Shown here piece by piece: positions 33,316 through 45,683 of a stretch of DNA of 64,000 nucleotides. A program made the translations under genes and the position numbers. Numbering within the stretch: position 1 is the first letter of the stretch; every line of letters begins with the position of its first letter. Under the pieces are notes generated by a model, which saw nothing but the letters and a program-made list of their open reading frames with translations, was not told where the DNA came from and did not search any database. The stretch is from Jannaschia sp. M317. GTDB taxonomy: Bacteria > Pseudomonadota > Alphaproteobacteria > Rhodobacterales > Rhodobacteraceae. Location: positions 2,819,001 through 2,883,000 of the forward strand of contig NZ_CP081155.1 in assembly GCF_025141175.1 (NCBI RefSeq), in the 5' to 3' direction.

Positions 33316-33415
33316 AAGCGCGGTCGAACAGCCACCCAGGCCAGAGCCTTCGAACCGCTGCCACTGGCGCAGACCTCCGACCTTTCGCTGCGCTGATACC
33401 CCCGGCCAAAACGAA

Positions 33416-33442
33416 AAAGGGCGCCCCACCGGGACGCCCTTT
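33416..33442 (-). terminator. Rho-independent terminator of acnA
   Basis: Stem AAAGGGCG / CGCCCTTT with an inner CCC/GGG pairing. On the minus strand it is followed by TTTTTCGTTTT. It lies 19 bp beyond the acnA stop codon. Confidence 0.9.
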
Positions 33443-33460
33443 CGATCGCTTTGGTCCGCG

Positions 33461-36253
<2,793 letters not shown>

Positions 36254-36480
36254 GGCAGTCTCCCGGAGTGGCTGTGATGGCTTGCCGTCCCTTTGCCCGA
36301 AGCCCCGGCGCGGATCAAGGGGCTACGGCATACCATTGCATACAAATTGACCCTGACGGGTGCCGCAAAGCCGCGCCAAGGCGTCGCGCAGACGTCGGCA
36401 CAGACCCTCGGCAAAGGTTTTTCCACCCCGCCCGCGCGCACCGCCTTCCCCTCCCTGCCTGTCTGCGGCAAGACGGGGGC

Positions 36481-37116
36481 ATGAACCTCGACGTCACGGA
36501 TCTGGCTTGCCGCCGCGGCGAAGCGGTCGTCCTGCGCGGGCTGTCCTTTCGCCTGTCGGCGGGCGAGGCGCTGGTCCTGCGCGGCCCCAACGGCGCGGGC
36601 AAGACGACGCTGCTGCGCACCCTGGCGGGCCTGACACCCCCCGCCGCCGGCCGGATCGACGCCCCCGAAGACGCCATGGCCTACGGGGCCCATGCCGACG
36701 GGCTCAAGACCCAGCTGACCGTGCGCGAAAACCTCGCCTTCTGGGCCGCCACCTTTGGTACCGGGACCCGCGGGCTGGACCGCGCCGTCGATGCCTTCGA
36801 CCTCGCCCCGCTCCTGTCGCGCCGCGCCGCCGACCTGTCCGCCGGGCAGAAACGCCGCGCCGCGCTGGCGCGCATGACGCTGACGGAACGGCCAATCTGG
36901 CTGCTGGACGAACCGACGGTGTCGCTGGATGCCGCCAACGTCGCCCGTTTCGCCAGGGCCGTCGGGGCCCATCTGGCCGGCGGAGGTGCCGCCCTGATCG
37001 CGACCCACATCGATCTTGGCCTGCCCGAGACGCGGATCCTTGACGTCACCCCCTACGCCGCCCGCAGCCAGACCATGGCCCCCGGCGACGACCCCTTCGC
37101 CGAGGCGGTGGAATGA
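36481..37116 (+). CDS. ccmA: Haem exporter ATPase CcmA
   Basis: A 211-residue ABC ATPase that with CcmB and CcmC-CcmD releases holo-CcmE during cytochrome c maturation. Walker A is [12 protein letters not shown] (K41), the signature is [15 protein letters not shown] and Walker B is [15 protein letters not shown] 36481 begins the standard [10 protein letters not shown] start of this family. It overlaps ccmB by 4 bp (ATGA). Cytochrome c of this window (2488) and respiratory cytochromes would be clients. Confidence 0.95.
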   Translation: MNLDVTDLACRRGEAVVLRGLSFRLSAGEALVLRGPNGAGKTTLLRTLAGLTPPAAGRIDAPEDAMAYGAHADGLKTQLTVRENLAFWAATFGTGTRGLDRAVDAFDLAPLLSRRAADLSAGQKRRAALARMTLTERPIWLLDEPTVSLDAANVARFARAVGAHLAGGGAALIATHIDLGLPETRILDVTPYAARSQTMAPGDDPFAEAVE

Positions 37117-37769
37117 TCGCGCTGCTGACCCGTGACCTGCGCCTGGCGCTCCGCGCGGGCGGCGGCTTTGGCCTGGGGCTTTCGTTTTTCCTGATCCTGG
37201 CCACGCTGGTCCCCCTCGCCGTCGGCCCGCAGCCGGACCTGCTGGCCCCGATCGCGCCCGGAATCCTGTGGCTCGGCGCGCTGCTGGCCTGTTTGCTGTC
37301 GCTCGACCGTCTCTGGGCGCTGGACGCCGAAGACGGCTCGCTCGACCTGCTGGCCACGGCCCCCCTGCCGCTGGAGGGGGCGGCGACCGCCAAGGCCCTG
37401 GCCCATTGGATCACGACCGGCCTGCCCCTGACCCTGATCGCCCCCGCGCTGTCGCTGCTGTTGTTCCTGCCGACGCCGGCCCTGCCCTGGTTGACCCTGT
37501 CGCTTCTGATCGGCACGCCCGCGTTGTCCTGGCTGGGCACCTTCGGCGCGGCGCTGACCGTGGGGCTCAAACGCGGCTCGCTTCTCCTCAGCCTGCTGAT
37601 CCTGCCGCTTTATATTCCCACCCTCGTCTTCGGGGCCGAGGTCACCCGCCGCGGCGCCGAGGGCCTGCCCGTCGGCACCCCCCTCGCCCTGCTGGCGGCC
37701 ATCACGCTGGGCTGTGTCGCGATCCTGCCCTTTGCAACGGCTGCGGCGCTGCGGGTGAACCTGCGATAG
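37113..37769 (+). CDS. ccmB: Haem exporter membrane protein CcmB
   Basis: A 218-residue inner membrane protein with six hydrophobic segments. It begins [20 protein letters not shown] and includes the CcmB-type [40 protein letters not shown] and the conserved [14 protein letters not shown]. It pairs with CcmA to form the ABC complex. Its start overlaps the ccmA end. An unrelated methyltransferase gene lies between ccmB and ccmC. Confidence 0.94.
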   Translation: MIALLTRDLRLALRAGGGFGLGLSFFLILATLVPLAVGPQPDLLAPIAPGILWLGALLACLLSLDRLWALDAEDGSLDLLATAPLPLEGAATAKALAHWITTGLPLTLIAPALSLLLFLPTPALPWLTLSLLIGTPALSWLGTFGAALTVGLKRGSLLLSLLILPLYIPTLVFGAEVTRRGAEGLPVGTPLALLAAITLGCVAILPFATAAALRVNLR

Positions 37770-37855
37770 ACGGCCGGCCCATATTCGACAGGTGCCCCCC
37801 GCGCGCGCTATGATCCACCAATCGATCGGACCCCGGATCAGGCAGAGGGCGGCAG

Positions 37856-38647
37856 ATGTCATTCCAACTTTCAGGCAAGGCCCCCGAGACTTACGAACAG
37901 ACGATGGTGCCCCTGTGGTTCGGTCGGTGGGCCAAGACGCTTTTGGATCTGGTCGCCCTTAAACCGGGCGACCGCGTTCTGGATGTCGCCTGCGGCACCG
38001 GTGTCACGACCCGTCTTGCCAGGCAGGCGGTGGGCCATGGGGGGCGCGTCACCGGGCTTGATATCAATGCCGGAATGCTGCGCGCGGCGCGCGACCTGGC
38101 CCGTGACATGGATATCGAATGGCTGCAAAGCGATGTGGTGGACACAGCTCTGCCCTCGGGCACCTACGATGTCGTCCTGTCGCAGCACGGCTATCACTAC
38201 TTTCCGGATCAGGCTGCGGCCCTGACCGAGTTTCACCGCCTGCTCACCCCCGGTGGCCGAATCGCCCTGTCCATCTGGGACGGACACAGCCCCTATACCC
38301 GGGCGCTTTGCACCGCCCTCGCGGCCCATATCTCGCCCGACATCGCACAAAAACAACGCAGCCAGCGCGAAACGCCCGCCGCCGCCGCCCTCGAGGCCGA
38401 CCTGAGGACCGCAGGCTATCGAGACGTCGCCGTCATCCGGCAGGAGCTGTCCATCGCCGTGCCGCTTGCGACCGAATTCGTGCCTCTGCACCTCAGTTCG
38501 ATGCCGATCGCCGGGGCGTTTCTCGGCCTTGATCCGGGGCAACAGGCCGCCCTGATCGCGGATGTGTCCGACGCCCTCTCGGATCACGTCGAAGGTAACC
38601 GCATCGTCTACCCGGATGCGGTGAACGTGCTGACCGGGATCAAGTAA
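37856..38647 (+). CDS. Class I SAM-dependent methyltransferase
   Basis: A 263-residue methyltransferase of the UbiE/Methyltransf_11 type. Motif I is VLDVACGTGVTTRLARQAV. The following acidic loop is VTGLDINAGMLRAARDLA, and post-I is WLQSDVVDTALPS. Motif IV is YDVVLSQHGYHYFPDQAAAL. The C-terminal part is less conserved and may bind substrate. It separates ccmB from ccmC, which are usually adjacent. No promoter or terminator is obvious in the 86-bp and 106-bp gaps. The substrate is unknown, and no link to haem or cytochrome maturation can be shown. Confidence 0.85.
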   Translation: MSFQLSGKAPETYEQTMVPLWFGRWAKTLLDLVALKPGDRVLDVACGTGVTTRLARQAVGHGGRVTGLDINAGMLRAARDLARDMDIEWLQSDVVDTALPSGTYDVVLSQHGYHYFPDQAAALTEFHRLLTPGGRIALSIWDGHSPYTRALCTALAAHISPDIAQKQRSQRETPAAAALEADLRTAGYRDVAVIRQELSIAVPLATEFVPLHLSSMPIAGAFLGLDPGQQAALIADVSDALSDHVEGNRIVYPDAVNVLTGIK

Positions 38648-38753
38648 CCCACCCCCCCACGCCGCCCGCCCGAACACCGACCCCAAGCGACTGTGACCGC
38701 CCGTCGCGGTGTCACCGCTTGCGACGCCCTGCGCGGCCTCATAGGAAGGTCCC

Positions 38754-39482
38754 ATGTCGATCTGGGACTACGCAAATCCGCGCCGCTTCATGGCCTTCTC
38801 CGGCCGCCTCCTGCCCTGGGTGGCGGGGCTGGCGGCGGCTTTGTGCGGGACCGGCCTGATCTGGGGGTTCTTCTTCACCCCCGAAGACTTCCGCATGGGG
38901 CATTCGGTCAAGATCATCTACATCCACGTCCCCTCTGCGTTTCTGGCAATCAACGCCTGGTTCATGATGCTGGTCGCCTCGCTGATCTGGATCATCCGCC
39001 GCCACCATGTCTCGGCCCTGGCCGCCCGCGCCGCGGCCCCCATCGGGCTGGTGATGACCGCCGTGGCCCTGCTGACCGGGGCGATCTGGGGCAAGCCGAT
39101 GTGGGGCACCTACTGGGAATGGGATCCGCGCCTGACGTCCTTTCTGATCCTTGGCCTGTTCTACCTGGGCTACATCGCCCTTTGGTCCGCCATAGAAGAG
39201 GCCGATCGCGCCGCTGACCTGACCGCCATCCTCTGCCTCGTGGGCACCGTCTTCGCCGTCCTGTCGCGCTACGCCGCGCAGTTCTGGAACCAGGGCCTGC
39301 ACCAGGGCGCGTCCCTGTCGCTCGACAAGGAAGAAAACGTGGCCGATGTCTTCTGGCTGCCGCTTGTGGTGACGCTGGCGGGGTTTGTCTGTCTCTTTGT
39401 GGCGCTGGTCCTGATCCGCACCCGGACAGAGATCCGCCGCCGCCGCCTTCACGCCCTTTCGCTTCGGGACCGCCTGGCATGA
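38754..39482 (+). CDS. ccmC: Haem exporter protein CcmC
   Basis: A 242-residue inner membrane haem-handling protein with six membrane segments. The tryptophan-rich motif GKPMWGTYWEWDPRLTS binds haem together with conserved histidines near MGHSVKIIYIHVPSA and in the segment before SLDKEENVADVFW. It loads haem onto CcmE. Its stop overlaps the ccmD start (ATGA). ccmE itself is not in this window. Confidence 0.95.
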   Translation: MSIWDYANPRRFMAFSGRLLPWVAGLAAALCGTGLIWGFFFTPEDFRMGHSVKIIYIHVPSAFLAINAWFMMLVASLIWIIRRHHVSALAARAAAPIGLVMTAVALLTGAIWGKPMWGTYWEWDPRLTSFLILGLFYLGYIALWSAIEEADRAADLTAILCLVGTVFAVLSRYAAQFWNQGLHQGASLSLDKEENVADVFWLPLVVTLAGFVCLFVALVLIRTRTEIRRRRLHALSLRDRLA

Positions 39483-39616
39483 TCGATCTTGGAAAATACG
39501 CGTTCGACATCTGGCTGGCCTACGGCCTCTCGGCGCTGCTTATCATCGGGCTGATCGTGCAATCCGTCGCCGCCGCCCGCCGCACCCGCCGCAAGCTGGA
39601 CGAGGCCGAGACATGA
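39479..39616 (+). CDS. ccmD: Haem exporter accessory protein CcmD
   Basis: A 45-residue membrane protein with one hydrophobic segment (FDIWLAYGLSALLIIGLIV) followed by a basic tail (AARRTRRKLDEAE), the normal CcmD design. ATG 39479 overlaps the ccmC stop by 4 bp and its TGA overlaps the ccmG start. It stabilises CcmA-CcmB-CcmC and helps release holo-CcmE. Confidence 0.92.
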   Translation: MIDLGKYAFDIWLAYGLSALLIIGLIVQSVAAARRTRRKLDEAET

Positions 39617-40140
39617 GACTGCTGTTGCTTGTGCCCATCGCGCTCTTTGCCGCGCTGGGCGGGTTCTTTCTGTCGGGTCTGTTCCGCGAAGATCCCGACG
39701 CCCTGCCGTCGGCCCTGATCGACGGCCCCGCGCCCGCGCTGGCCACCACCGAGCTGCCGGGATACGTCCCCCTGCCCGAGGGGCTTCTGACCGACGGAGA
39801 GGTCAAGCTCGTCAACTTCTGGGCCAGTTGGTGCGTCCCCTGCCGGGTCGAACATCCGCAACTGGAAACCCTGGCCCAGGACCTGCCGGTCTATGGCGTC
39901 AACTACAAGGACCAGATCCCCGACGCGCGCGCCTTCCTGGAAGAGTTGGGCGACCCCTTCGCCGCCATCGGCGTCGATGGCAGCGGGCGCACGGGCATCG
40001 ACTGGGGCCTCTATGGCGTGCCGGAAACCTTCGTGATTGCGGGCGACGGCACCGTCGCGCTCCGCTTTGCGGGCCCGATCACCACCTCAGTCATCGAAGA
40101 CACGCTGCGCCCCGCGATCGAAGCCGCCCGCGCCCGCTGA
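39613..40140 (+). CDS. ccmG: Thiol:disulfide interchange protein CcmG/DsbE
   Basis: A 175-residue membrane-anchored thioredoxin-like protein that reduces apocytochrome cysteines. An N-terminal anchor (LLLLVPIALFAALGGFFLSG) is followed by the DsbE domain. Active site is C74-V-P-C77 in NFWASWCVPCRVEHP. GVPETFVIAGDG carries the cis-proline loop. It completes the ccmABCDG set. ATG overlaps the ccmD stop. Confidence 0.95.
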   Translation: MRLLLLVPIALFAALGGFFLSGLFREDPDALPSALIDGPAPALATTELPGYVPLPEGLLTDGEVKLVNFWASWCVPCRVEHPQLETLAQDLPVYGVNYKDQIPDARAFLEELGDPFAAIGVDGSGRTGIDWGLYGVPETFVIAGDGTVALRFAGPITTSVIEDTLRPAIEAARAR

Positions 40141-40372
40141 CGCGGGGCCGCCCGCGCTCCGACCCACAAGCGCCCAGACGCACCAAGGCGGGGGCACATT
40201 AACCTTAACGCGCCTGCCCTGGTTTGACGGCCCCGCCGGTCCGATGCGGGCGACCGGCCCCTGCTTCTTCTCGGCGAAAATACTCAGACGCGACGCTGCG
40301 GCCCGCGCCTCACCCGCAGATCGGGCGACCGGGCCCGCCACATGCGCGCACGGGGCCCCGCCAGCCGCGCCT

Positions 40373-41386
40373 CTAACTGTTGAACCGCCAGCCTGCGGCC
40401 TGGGCTTGCACCCAGTCCCAGCTGGACCGGCACATATCCTCCAGCCCGAACTCCGCGTCGAACCCAAGCACCTCGCGCGCCTTCGTGGGATCCGCATACA
40501 GGCGCGGCACGTCGCCCGGCCGACGCGGGCCGATGACATGCGGCAACTCGCGCCCGACGACGGCCTGGTAGGCCCCGTGCATCTCGAGGACAGATACCGG
40601 CGTGCCGGTCCCGATGTTCAACACGTGGCCGCGTCCCTCCATCAGGGCATCCAGCGATTGCACATGGGCGCGCGCAAGATCCATGACGTGGATATAGTCG
40701 CGCCAGCAGGTGCCGTCGGGCGTGTCGTAGTCGTTGCCATGCACCTGCAGACGCGACAGCTCTCCCATGGCGACCTTTGCGATGTAGGGCATCAAATTGT
40801 CGGGCACCCCGCGCGGGTCTTCGCCGATCAAGGCAGAGGGATGCGCACCGACCGGGTTGAAATACCGCAGCACGCCCACCGCCCAATCGTCGGCACGAGC
40901 CGCCTGTTCCAGCACCCGCTCGCAGGTGACCTTGGTAAAGGCATAGGGCGAGGTATGCGACAACGGCATGTCTTCGGTCAGCGGAAAGACCTCCGGCTCG
41001 CCGTAGACGGTCGCCGTGGACGAAAACACGATCCGCATCACGCCAGCGGCCTTCATTTCCTGCATCAAGGCGATCAGGCCTGAGATGTTGGTCTCGAAGT
41101 AGTCAAGCGGCTTGGCCACGCTTTCGCCCACGGCCTTGCGCGCGGCGAAATGCACGACCCCGTCGATGCCCCGCGACAGCGCTGCCTGCACGGCAGTAGG
41201 GTACAGAACCGACCCACGGACCAGGTCGACCTCGTCGCCGGTCAACCGCACAAGGCGGTCGATCACGCCAGGATCACTGTTGGAAAAGTCGTCGAGGATG
41301 GTCACCTCATACCCTGCGGCGCGCAGGGCCACATAGGTATGCGATCCGATGTATCCGGCCCCACCGGTCAGTAGTATCCGTGCCAT
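40373..41386 (-). CDS. galE: UDP-glucose 4-epimerase
   Basis: A 337-residue NAD-dependent short-chain dehydrogenase-like epimerase converting UDP-glucose and UDP-galactose for surface polysaccharides. The cofactor loop is GGAGYIGSH at residues 8-16. The catalytic residues are S123/T124 (FSSTATVYG), Y148 and K152 (SPYAFTK). GalE-specific segments are LRYFNPVGAHPS, NLMPYIAKVA, and the DYIHVMDLARAHV and RPGDVPRLYADP regions. The length is normal. It is convergent with ccmG. Confidence 0.95.
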   Translation of the reverse strand: MARILLTGGAGYIGSHTYVALRAAGYEVTILDDFSNSDPGVIDRLVRLTGDEVDLVRGSVLYPTAVQAALSRGIDGVVHFAARKAVGESVAKPLDYFETNISGLIALMQEMKAAGVMRIVFSSTATVYGEPEVFPLTEDMPLSHTSPYAFTKVTCERVLEQAARADDWAVGVLRYFNPVGAHPSALIGEDPRGVPDNLMPYIAKVAMGELSRLQVHGNDYDTPDGTCWRDYIHVMDLARAHVQSLDALMEGRGHVLNIGTGTPVSVLEMHGAYQAVVGRELPHVIGPRRPGDVPRLYADPTKAREVLGFDAEFGLEDMCRSSWDWVQAQAAGWRFNS

Positions 41387-41545
41387 CCTGGCCCCGCTCC
41401 TTCGGCTGTGTTTCTTACCGCGCTAGCCCGTGAAAGCGCCGTCAATGTGGCGCCCCCTTCCTCGGAGACGCACCAATAGGGTCATAGTTTCGACAAGTCC
41501 GCTCAATAGCAAACCTCTGTATTTTCGTTTGCGAGAGCAGTTTGC

Positions 41546-42238
41546 ATGTCACATTTCCTGTCCAGTGAATCCGGTGCCGTTACAGTCGATTGGGTCGTCC
41601 TGACCGCGGCTGCCGTCGGGCTTGGCCTCGCCACGATGACCGTTGTCAGCGGTGGGGTCGAGGATCAGTCCAACGACATCCGGGACACCATGACCGGCAT
41701 CGAGATCATGACCGCCTTCGACAAGCTCTTCTCCGAGACCGACTTCAGCGACGGGCGCGGCGATTGGTCGGGTGGCGAGCTGATCAATTTCGGCGGCTTC
41801 GGCGACATCCTGGCCCTGTCCCGCAACGCCCCTACAGCCGATCTGCCGATCAACGTCGACAGCAGCTACAGATATGCCGTGGTCGAATTCGACATGGTCT
41901 TCGGCGATAGCTGGGATGGGGAACAGGGGTCCATCTCGCTCAACGGTGAAGACATCGCCGTCGGCGATTTCAACTGGCAAAGCGGCGAGCCCGTGATCAC
42001 CACCTTCGAAGGCGATGCCGACACGACGGTCACCCTGACACGGGCCTCGACGGGCACCGGGTCCGGATCGGGCCGCTGGCAAAGACAGAACGACTACACC
42101 TACTCCGTGCGCGTCGTGGCCGCCAACGACGGCACACCGATGCAACTGGGGGCCGCAACCACGCTCAACAGCGGCACAAACGACGAATTCTTCGGCATCG
42201 ACAACGTGCGCGTCAGCGGCAGCACGCAATCCGACTGA
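41546..42238 (+). CDS. Pilin-like N-terminus fused to an extracellular beta-rich domain
   Basis: A 230-residue protein. Its first 40 residues resemble Flp/type IV pilin-like proteins of this bacterial group (SSESGAVTVDWVVLTAAAVG) with a single hydrophobic helix (about 17-38). The remainder is a hydrophilic, Asp/Gly-rich beta-type domain with FGDSWDGEQGSISLNGEDIA and TTVTLTRASTGTGSGSGR, resembling secreted or surface lectin-like domains. A low-GC upstream region at 41461-41545 probably holds its promoter. No pilus assembly genes lie next to it. Surface exposure is inferred. Confidence 0.7.
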   Translation: MSHFLSSESGAVTVDWVVLTAAAVGLGLATMTVVSGGVEDQSNDIRDTMTGIEIMTAFDKLFSETDFSDGRGDWSGGELINFGGFGDILALSRNAPTADLPINVDSSYRYAVVEFDMVFGDSWDGEQGSISLNGEDIAVGDFNWQSGEPVITTFEGDADTTVTLTRASTGTGSGSGRWQRQNDYTYSVRVVAANDGTPMQLGAATTLNSGTNDEFFGIDNVRVSGSTQSD

Positions 42239-42387
42239 CGCGTCGACGGTCGGGGGACCCCATCCCCCGGCCAGGGCGTCAGCCGTTCCTTGCAGGCGTG
42301 GGCACGCCCCAACAGCGCCGCGGCACCCTTCCCCCGCATCCGTATCTCGCCTATCTTGAGCCCAACACCACAAGATAGAGCAGCAAA

Positions 42388-44346
42388 ATGCCCGACGACC
42401 TCCTCAAGGCCGCGCAGACCGAAACCTACGACGCCTCCTCCATCGAGGTGCTGGAGGGTTTGGAGCCGGTGCGCAAACGTCCCGGCATGTACATCGGCGG
42501 CACCGACGAACGCGCGCTGCACCACATGGTGGCCGAGGTTCTCGACAATTCCATGGACGAGGCCGTCGCGGGCCATGCCAACCGCATCGAGGTAGAGCTG
42601 CTGGCAGACGGATCGTGCACCGTGCGCGACAACGGCCGCGGCATCCCGGTCGACCCCCACCCCAAGTTCCCCGACAAATCCGCGTTGGAGGTGATCCTCT
42701 GCACGCTGCACGCGGGGGGCAAGTTTTCCGGCAAGGCCTATCAGACGTCCGGCGGCCTGCACGGCGTGGGCGCGTCGGTCGTCAACGCCCTGTCCGACAG
42801 CATGGTCGTCCAGGTCGCCCGCGACCGGGAGCTGTGGGAGCAGCGGTTCAGCCGGGGGCACCCCCTGGGACCGGTGGCAAAGATCGGGGCCGCCCCCAAC
42901 CGGCGCGGCACGACCGTCACCTTTCATGCCGATGCGGAAATCTTTGGCTCGCACCGCCTCAAACCCGCGCGCCTGTTCAAATCCATCCGCTCCAAGGCCT
43001 ACCTGTTCAGCGGCGTCGAAATCCGCTGGAAGTCGGAAATCGACGACGGCGAAACCCCGACCTCTGCCACCTTCCACTTCCCCGGGGGCCTGTCCGACTA
43101 TCTGACCGAGACGCTGGGCACCGCCTCCACCTACGCGGATGCGGCCTTTGCGGGCACCGTCGAGTTTCAGGAAAAATTCGGTGAACCCGGCAAGGTCGAA
43201 TGGGCGATCAACTGGACGCCCTCGCGCGATGGTTTTCTGCAAAGCTACTGCAACACCGTCCCCACACCCGAGGGCGGCACCCATGTCACCGGCTTCTGGG
43301 CCGCGATCCTCAAGGGCATCAAGGCCTACGGAGAGCTTGCGAACAACAAGAAGGCCGCGCAGATCACCCGCGACGACCTGATGTCGGGCGGCTGCGCGCT
43401 GGTGTCGTGTTTCATCGCAGAGCCGGCCTTTGTCGGCCAGACCAAGGACCGGCTCTCGACCGAGGCCGCCGCCAAGATGACCGAAGGCGCCGTCCGCGAT
43501 CGTTTCGACAACTGGCTGGCGTCGGATACGAAATCGGCGGGCGCGATTCTCGACTTTCTGGTGCTGCGCGCCGAGGAACGCCTGCGCCGCCGCCAGGAAA
43601 AGGAAACCGCCCGCAAATCCGCGACCAAACGCCTGCGCCTGCCCGGCAAGCTGGTCGATTGCAGCCAGAACAACCGCGACGGCACCGAGTTGTTCATCGT
43701 CGAGGGCGACAGCGCGGGCGGCTCCGCCAAGATGGCCCGCAACCGCAAGACCCAGGCCCTGCTGCCGCTGCGCGGCAAGATCCTGAACGTTCTGGGCGCC
43801 GCCTCGGGCAAGCTGACGTCGAACGCGGAAATCAGCGACCTGTCACAGGCGCTGGGCGTGGCGCTGGGCACGAAATTCAACATCGACGACCTGCGCTACG
43901 ACAAGGTCATCATCATGACCGACGCCGACGTGGACGGCGCACATATCGCGTCGCTCCTGATGACGTTCTTCTTCACCCAGATGCGGCCCATGATCGACGC
44001 AGGCCACCTCTACCTCGCCTGCCCGCCGCTGTTCCGCCTGACCCAAGGCGCCAAACGCGTCTATTGCATCGACGAGGCCGAACGCGACGTCTGGCTGGCC
44101 AAGGGCCTGGGCGGCAAAGGCAAGATCGACGTCAGCCGCTTCAAGGGCCTGGGCGAAATGGACGCCAAGGACCTGAAGGAAACCACCATGGACCCCGCCT
44201 CCCGCAAACTGATCCGCGTAACCGTGGACGAAGACGCCCCGGGCGAGACCGGCGATCTGGTGGAGCGGCTGATGGGGAAAAAACCGGAGATGCGGTTTCA
44301 GTATATTTCTGAGAACGCGCGCTTTGCGGGGGAGTTGGATGTTTAA
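42388..44346 (+). CDS. parE: DNA topoisomerase IV subunit B
   Basis: A 652-residue ATPase subunit of topoisomerase IV, which decatenates daughter chromosomes. The GHKL ATP site includes EVLDNSMDEA and VRDNGRGIPV, with lid SGGLHGVGASVVNAL. The TOPRIM part has FIVEGDSAGGSA and MTDADVDGAHI. PLRGKILNVL and the C-terminal SRFKGLGEMDAKDL place it in the ParE rather than GyrB group. The length is right for alphaproteobacterial ParE. Its last codons contain the ribosome binding site and start of the next gene. Confidence 0.96.
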   Translation: MPDDLLKAAQTETYDASSIEVLEGLEPVRKRPGMYIGGTDERALHHMVAEVLDNSMDEAVAGHANRIEVELLADGSCTVRDNGRGIPVDPHPKFPDKSALEVILCTLHAGGKFSGKAYQTSGGLHGVGASVVNALSDSMVVQVARDRELWEQRFSRGHPLGPVAKIGAAPNRRGTTVTFHADAEIFGSHRLKPARLFKSIRSKAYLFSGVEIRWKSEIDDGETPTSATFHFPGGLSDYLTETLGTASTYADAAFAGTVEFQEKFGEPGKVEWAINWTPSRDGFLQSYCNTVPTPEGGTHVTGFWAAILKGIKAYGELANNKKAAQITRDDLMSGGCALVSCFIAEPAFVGQTKDRLSTEAAAKMTEGAVRDRFDNWLASDTKSAGAILDFLVLRAEERLRRRQEKETARKSATKRLRLPGKLVDCSQNNRDGTELFIVEGDSAGGSAKMARNRKTQALLPLRGKILNVLGAASGKLTSNAEISDLSQALGVALGTKFNIDDLRYDKVIIMTDADVDGAHIASLLMTFFFTQMRPMIDAGHLYLACPPLFRLTQGAKRVYCIDEAERDVWLAKGLGGKGKIDVSRFKGLGEMDAKDLKETTMDPASRKLIRVTVDEDAPGETGDLVERLMGKKPEMRFQYISENARFAGELDV

Positions 44347-45604
44347 CGCAGTAGATCAGGAACGAAGAGATTTTCGCGCAAGATTGGATTATCTTCTGCA
44401 TCCATCTCGACATATTGAGCTAACGTCACAGCTCAAAGGTAGAAAACAGTCCCTCGGAGAAATGCTTGATGCCCTCGAAACCCCTGGAGCACATCCTTTT
44501 ATCTGGGGGGCTAGAGGGATCGGAAAAACGTCCCTTGGACACACGGCATGCATGGAGTTTAGAAATGTCGTTGAGCTAAAGGTCGCAGTTGCCTGTGGCA
44601 AAGACACGACTTTTCGTAGTTTGCTTCAGGACATTGTCGATGAAGCGGAACGTAAAAACCCAGCCCTACTGAGGTCAAGCAAAATAAAGGCTCAATTTAA
44701 GATTCTCGGACTTACGGTAAGTGGTGAAACAGGTGGACTGTTCCAGGTCGGAGAGGCAATTAGCCCCAACCAAGCTGCTAGTTTGATCGAAAGCATGATC
44801 GTATCTCAGGACGTGGATTGTGCTCCATGTCTTATTGTCGATGAGTTTGACAGGCTTGAGAACTATGAAACTTTCCAACATCTGTCTGATATGCTGAAAC
44901 AGCTGTCTGTCCGAGGCTCCAAAGTGAAGATTATCTTTTGCGGGGTAACTCGAGATCTTGATGACTTGCTCAGCGCCCACGAGTCTGTTGACCGCTATGT
45001 GTCTGGCGTCGAGCTAAGGCCGCTCACACATGACGCCATTTGGGAGATTATTGAAGACGTTGAAAAGGAATTCAGCGTAGTGTTCCATAAGGGGCAGCGT
45101 GTTAGGATCAGCCAAATCTCATGCGGCTATCCTCATTTTGCGCACCTCATTCTTAAGTCTGCGATACTCAAACTGTATGAAGAACAGCAATCAGTAGAAC
45201 AGATTTCGGACGATTTATTTCAAAAGGCCATCTCTGGCGCTGCGCAGAACGCAGCCGCTAGGCTTCGAACCGCTTTTGATCATGCTGTCAAAAAGGGTAC
45301 GGATAGGTATGTTGAGGTATTATTTGCACTTTCAGCGGGACCACACATTGCCCGTCAATTTAAAGACATTGTGTCTGACTACGATGAAATAATGGAGGGT
45401 CGTGAAGGCAGGCCTAGATATGACACGTCCAAAAATAACGCTCAAGATATAAGGAACGCTCTAAACAGCTTGCACCGCAGAAAAATTCTTCGGAAAACTA
45501 AATCTGGTTGGTACGAATTCGAGGATCCTATGTTGCGTGGTTATGTTAGACTAATAGCTGAGCAGGACGGGGTATCCTTGGGTGCCAGCCATCTTCCGGC
45601 GTAA
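44339..45604 (+). CDS. AAA+ ATPase of unknown function with foreign composition
   Basis: A 421-residue AAA+ or STAND-like ATPase. ATG 44339 overlaps the parE end by 8 bp with GGGGGAG inside parE as ribosome binding site. Walker A is GARGIGKT (57-64), Walker B CLIVDEFDRL (D168, E169), sensor-1-like IIFCGVTRDLDDLL. The C-terminal half (about 250-421) contains an ORC/Cdc6-type lid and winged-helix-like helices (LNSLHRRKILRKTKSGWYEF). Base composition is much AT-richer than parE and the following genes, so recent acquisition is likely. No known family is recognised; a partner protein is not seen. A defence or replication role would be a guess. Confidence 0.75.
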   Translation: MFNAVDQERRDFRARLDYLLHPSRHIELTSQLKGRKQSLGEMLDALETPGAHPFIWGARGIGKTSLGHTACMEFRNVVELKVAVACGKDTTFRSLLQDIVDEAERKNPALLRSSKIKAQFKILGLTVSGETGGLFQVGEAISPNQAASLIESMIVSQDVDCAPCLIVDEFDRLENYETFQHLSDMLKQLSVRGSKVKIIFCGVTRDLDDLLSAHESVDRYVSGVELRPLTHDAIWEIIEDVEKEFSVVFHKGQRVRISQISCGYPHFAHLILKSAILKLYEEQQSVEQISDDLFQKAISGAAQNAAARLRTAFDHAVKKGTDRYVEVLFALSAGPHIARQFKDIVSDYDEIMEGREGRPRYDTSKNNAQDIRNALNSLHRRKILRKTKSGWYEFEDPMLRGYVRLIAEQDGVSLGASHLPA

Positions 45605-45622
45605 CTCAGCAGACCAGCCAAC

Positions 45623-45643
45623 GTAGGGTGGGTGAAACCCACC
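45623..45643 (+). repeat. REP palindrome 1
   Basis: GTAGGGTGGGTGAAACCCACC; stem GGTGGGT / ACCCACC (45627-45633 / 45637-45643) with 3-nt loop. It lies between the AAA+ gene and the RAYT gene and is inverted relative to copies 2 and 3. Confidence 0.85.
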
Positions 45644-45683
45644 ATCCCCCGCCCGCAAACGCCACCCCGACAACATCGCAAAC

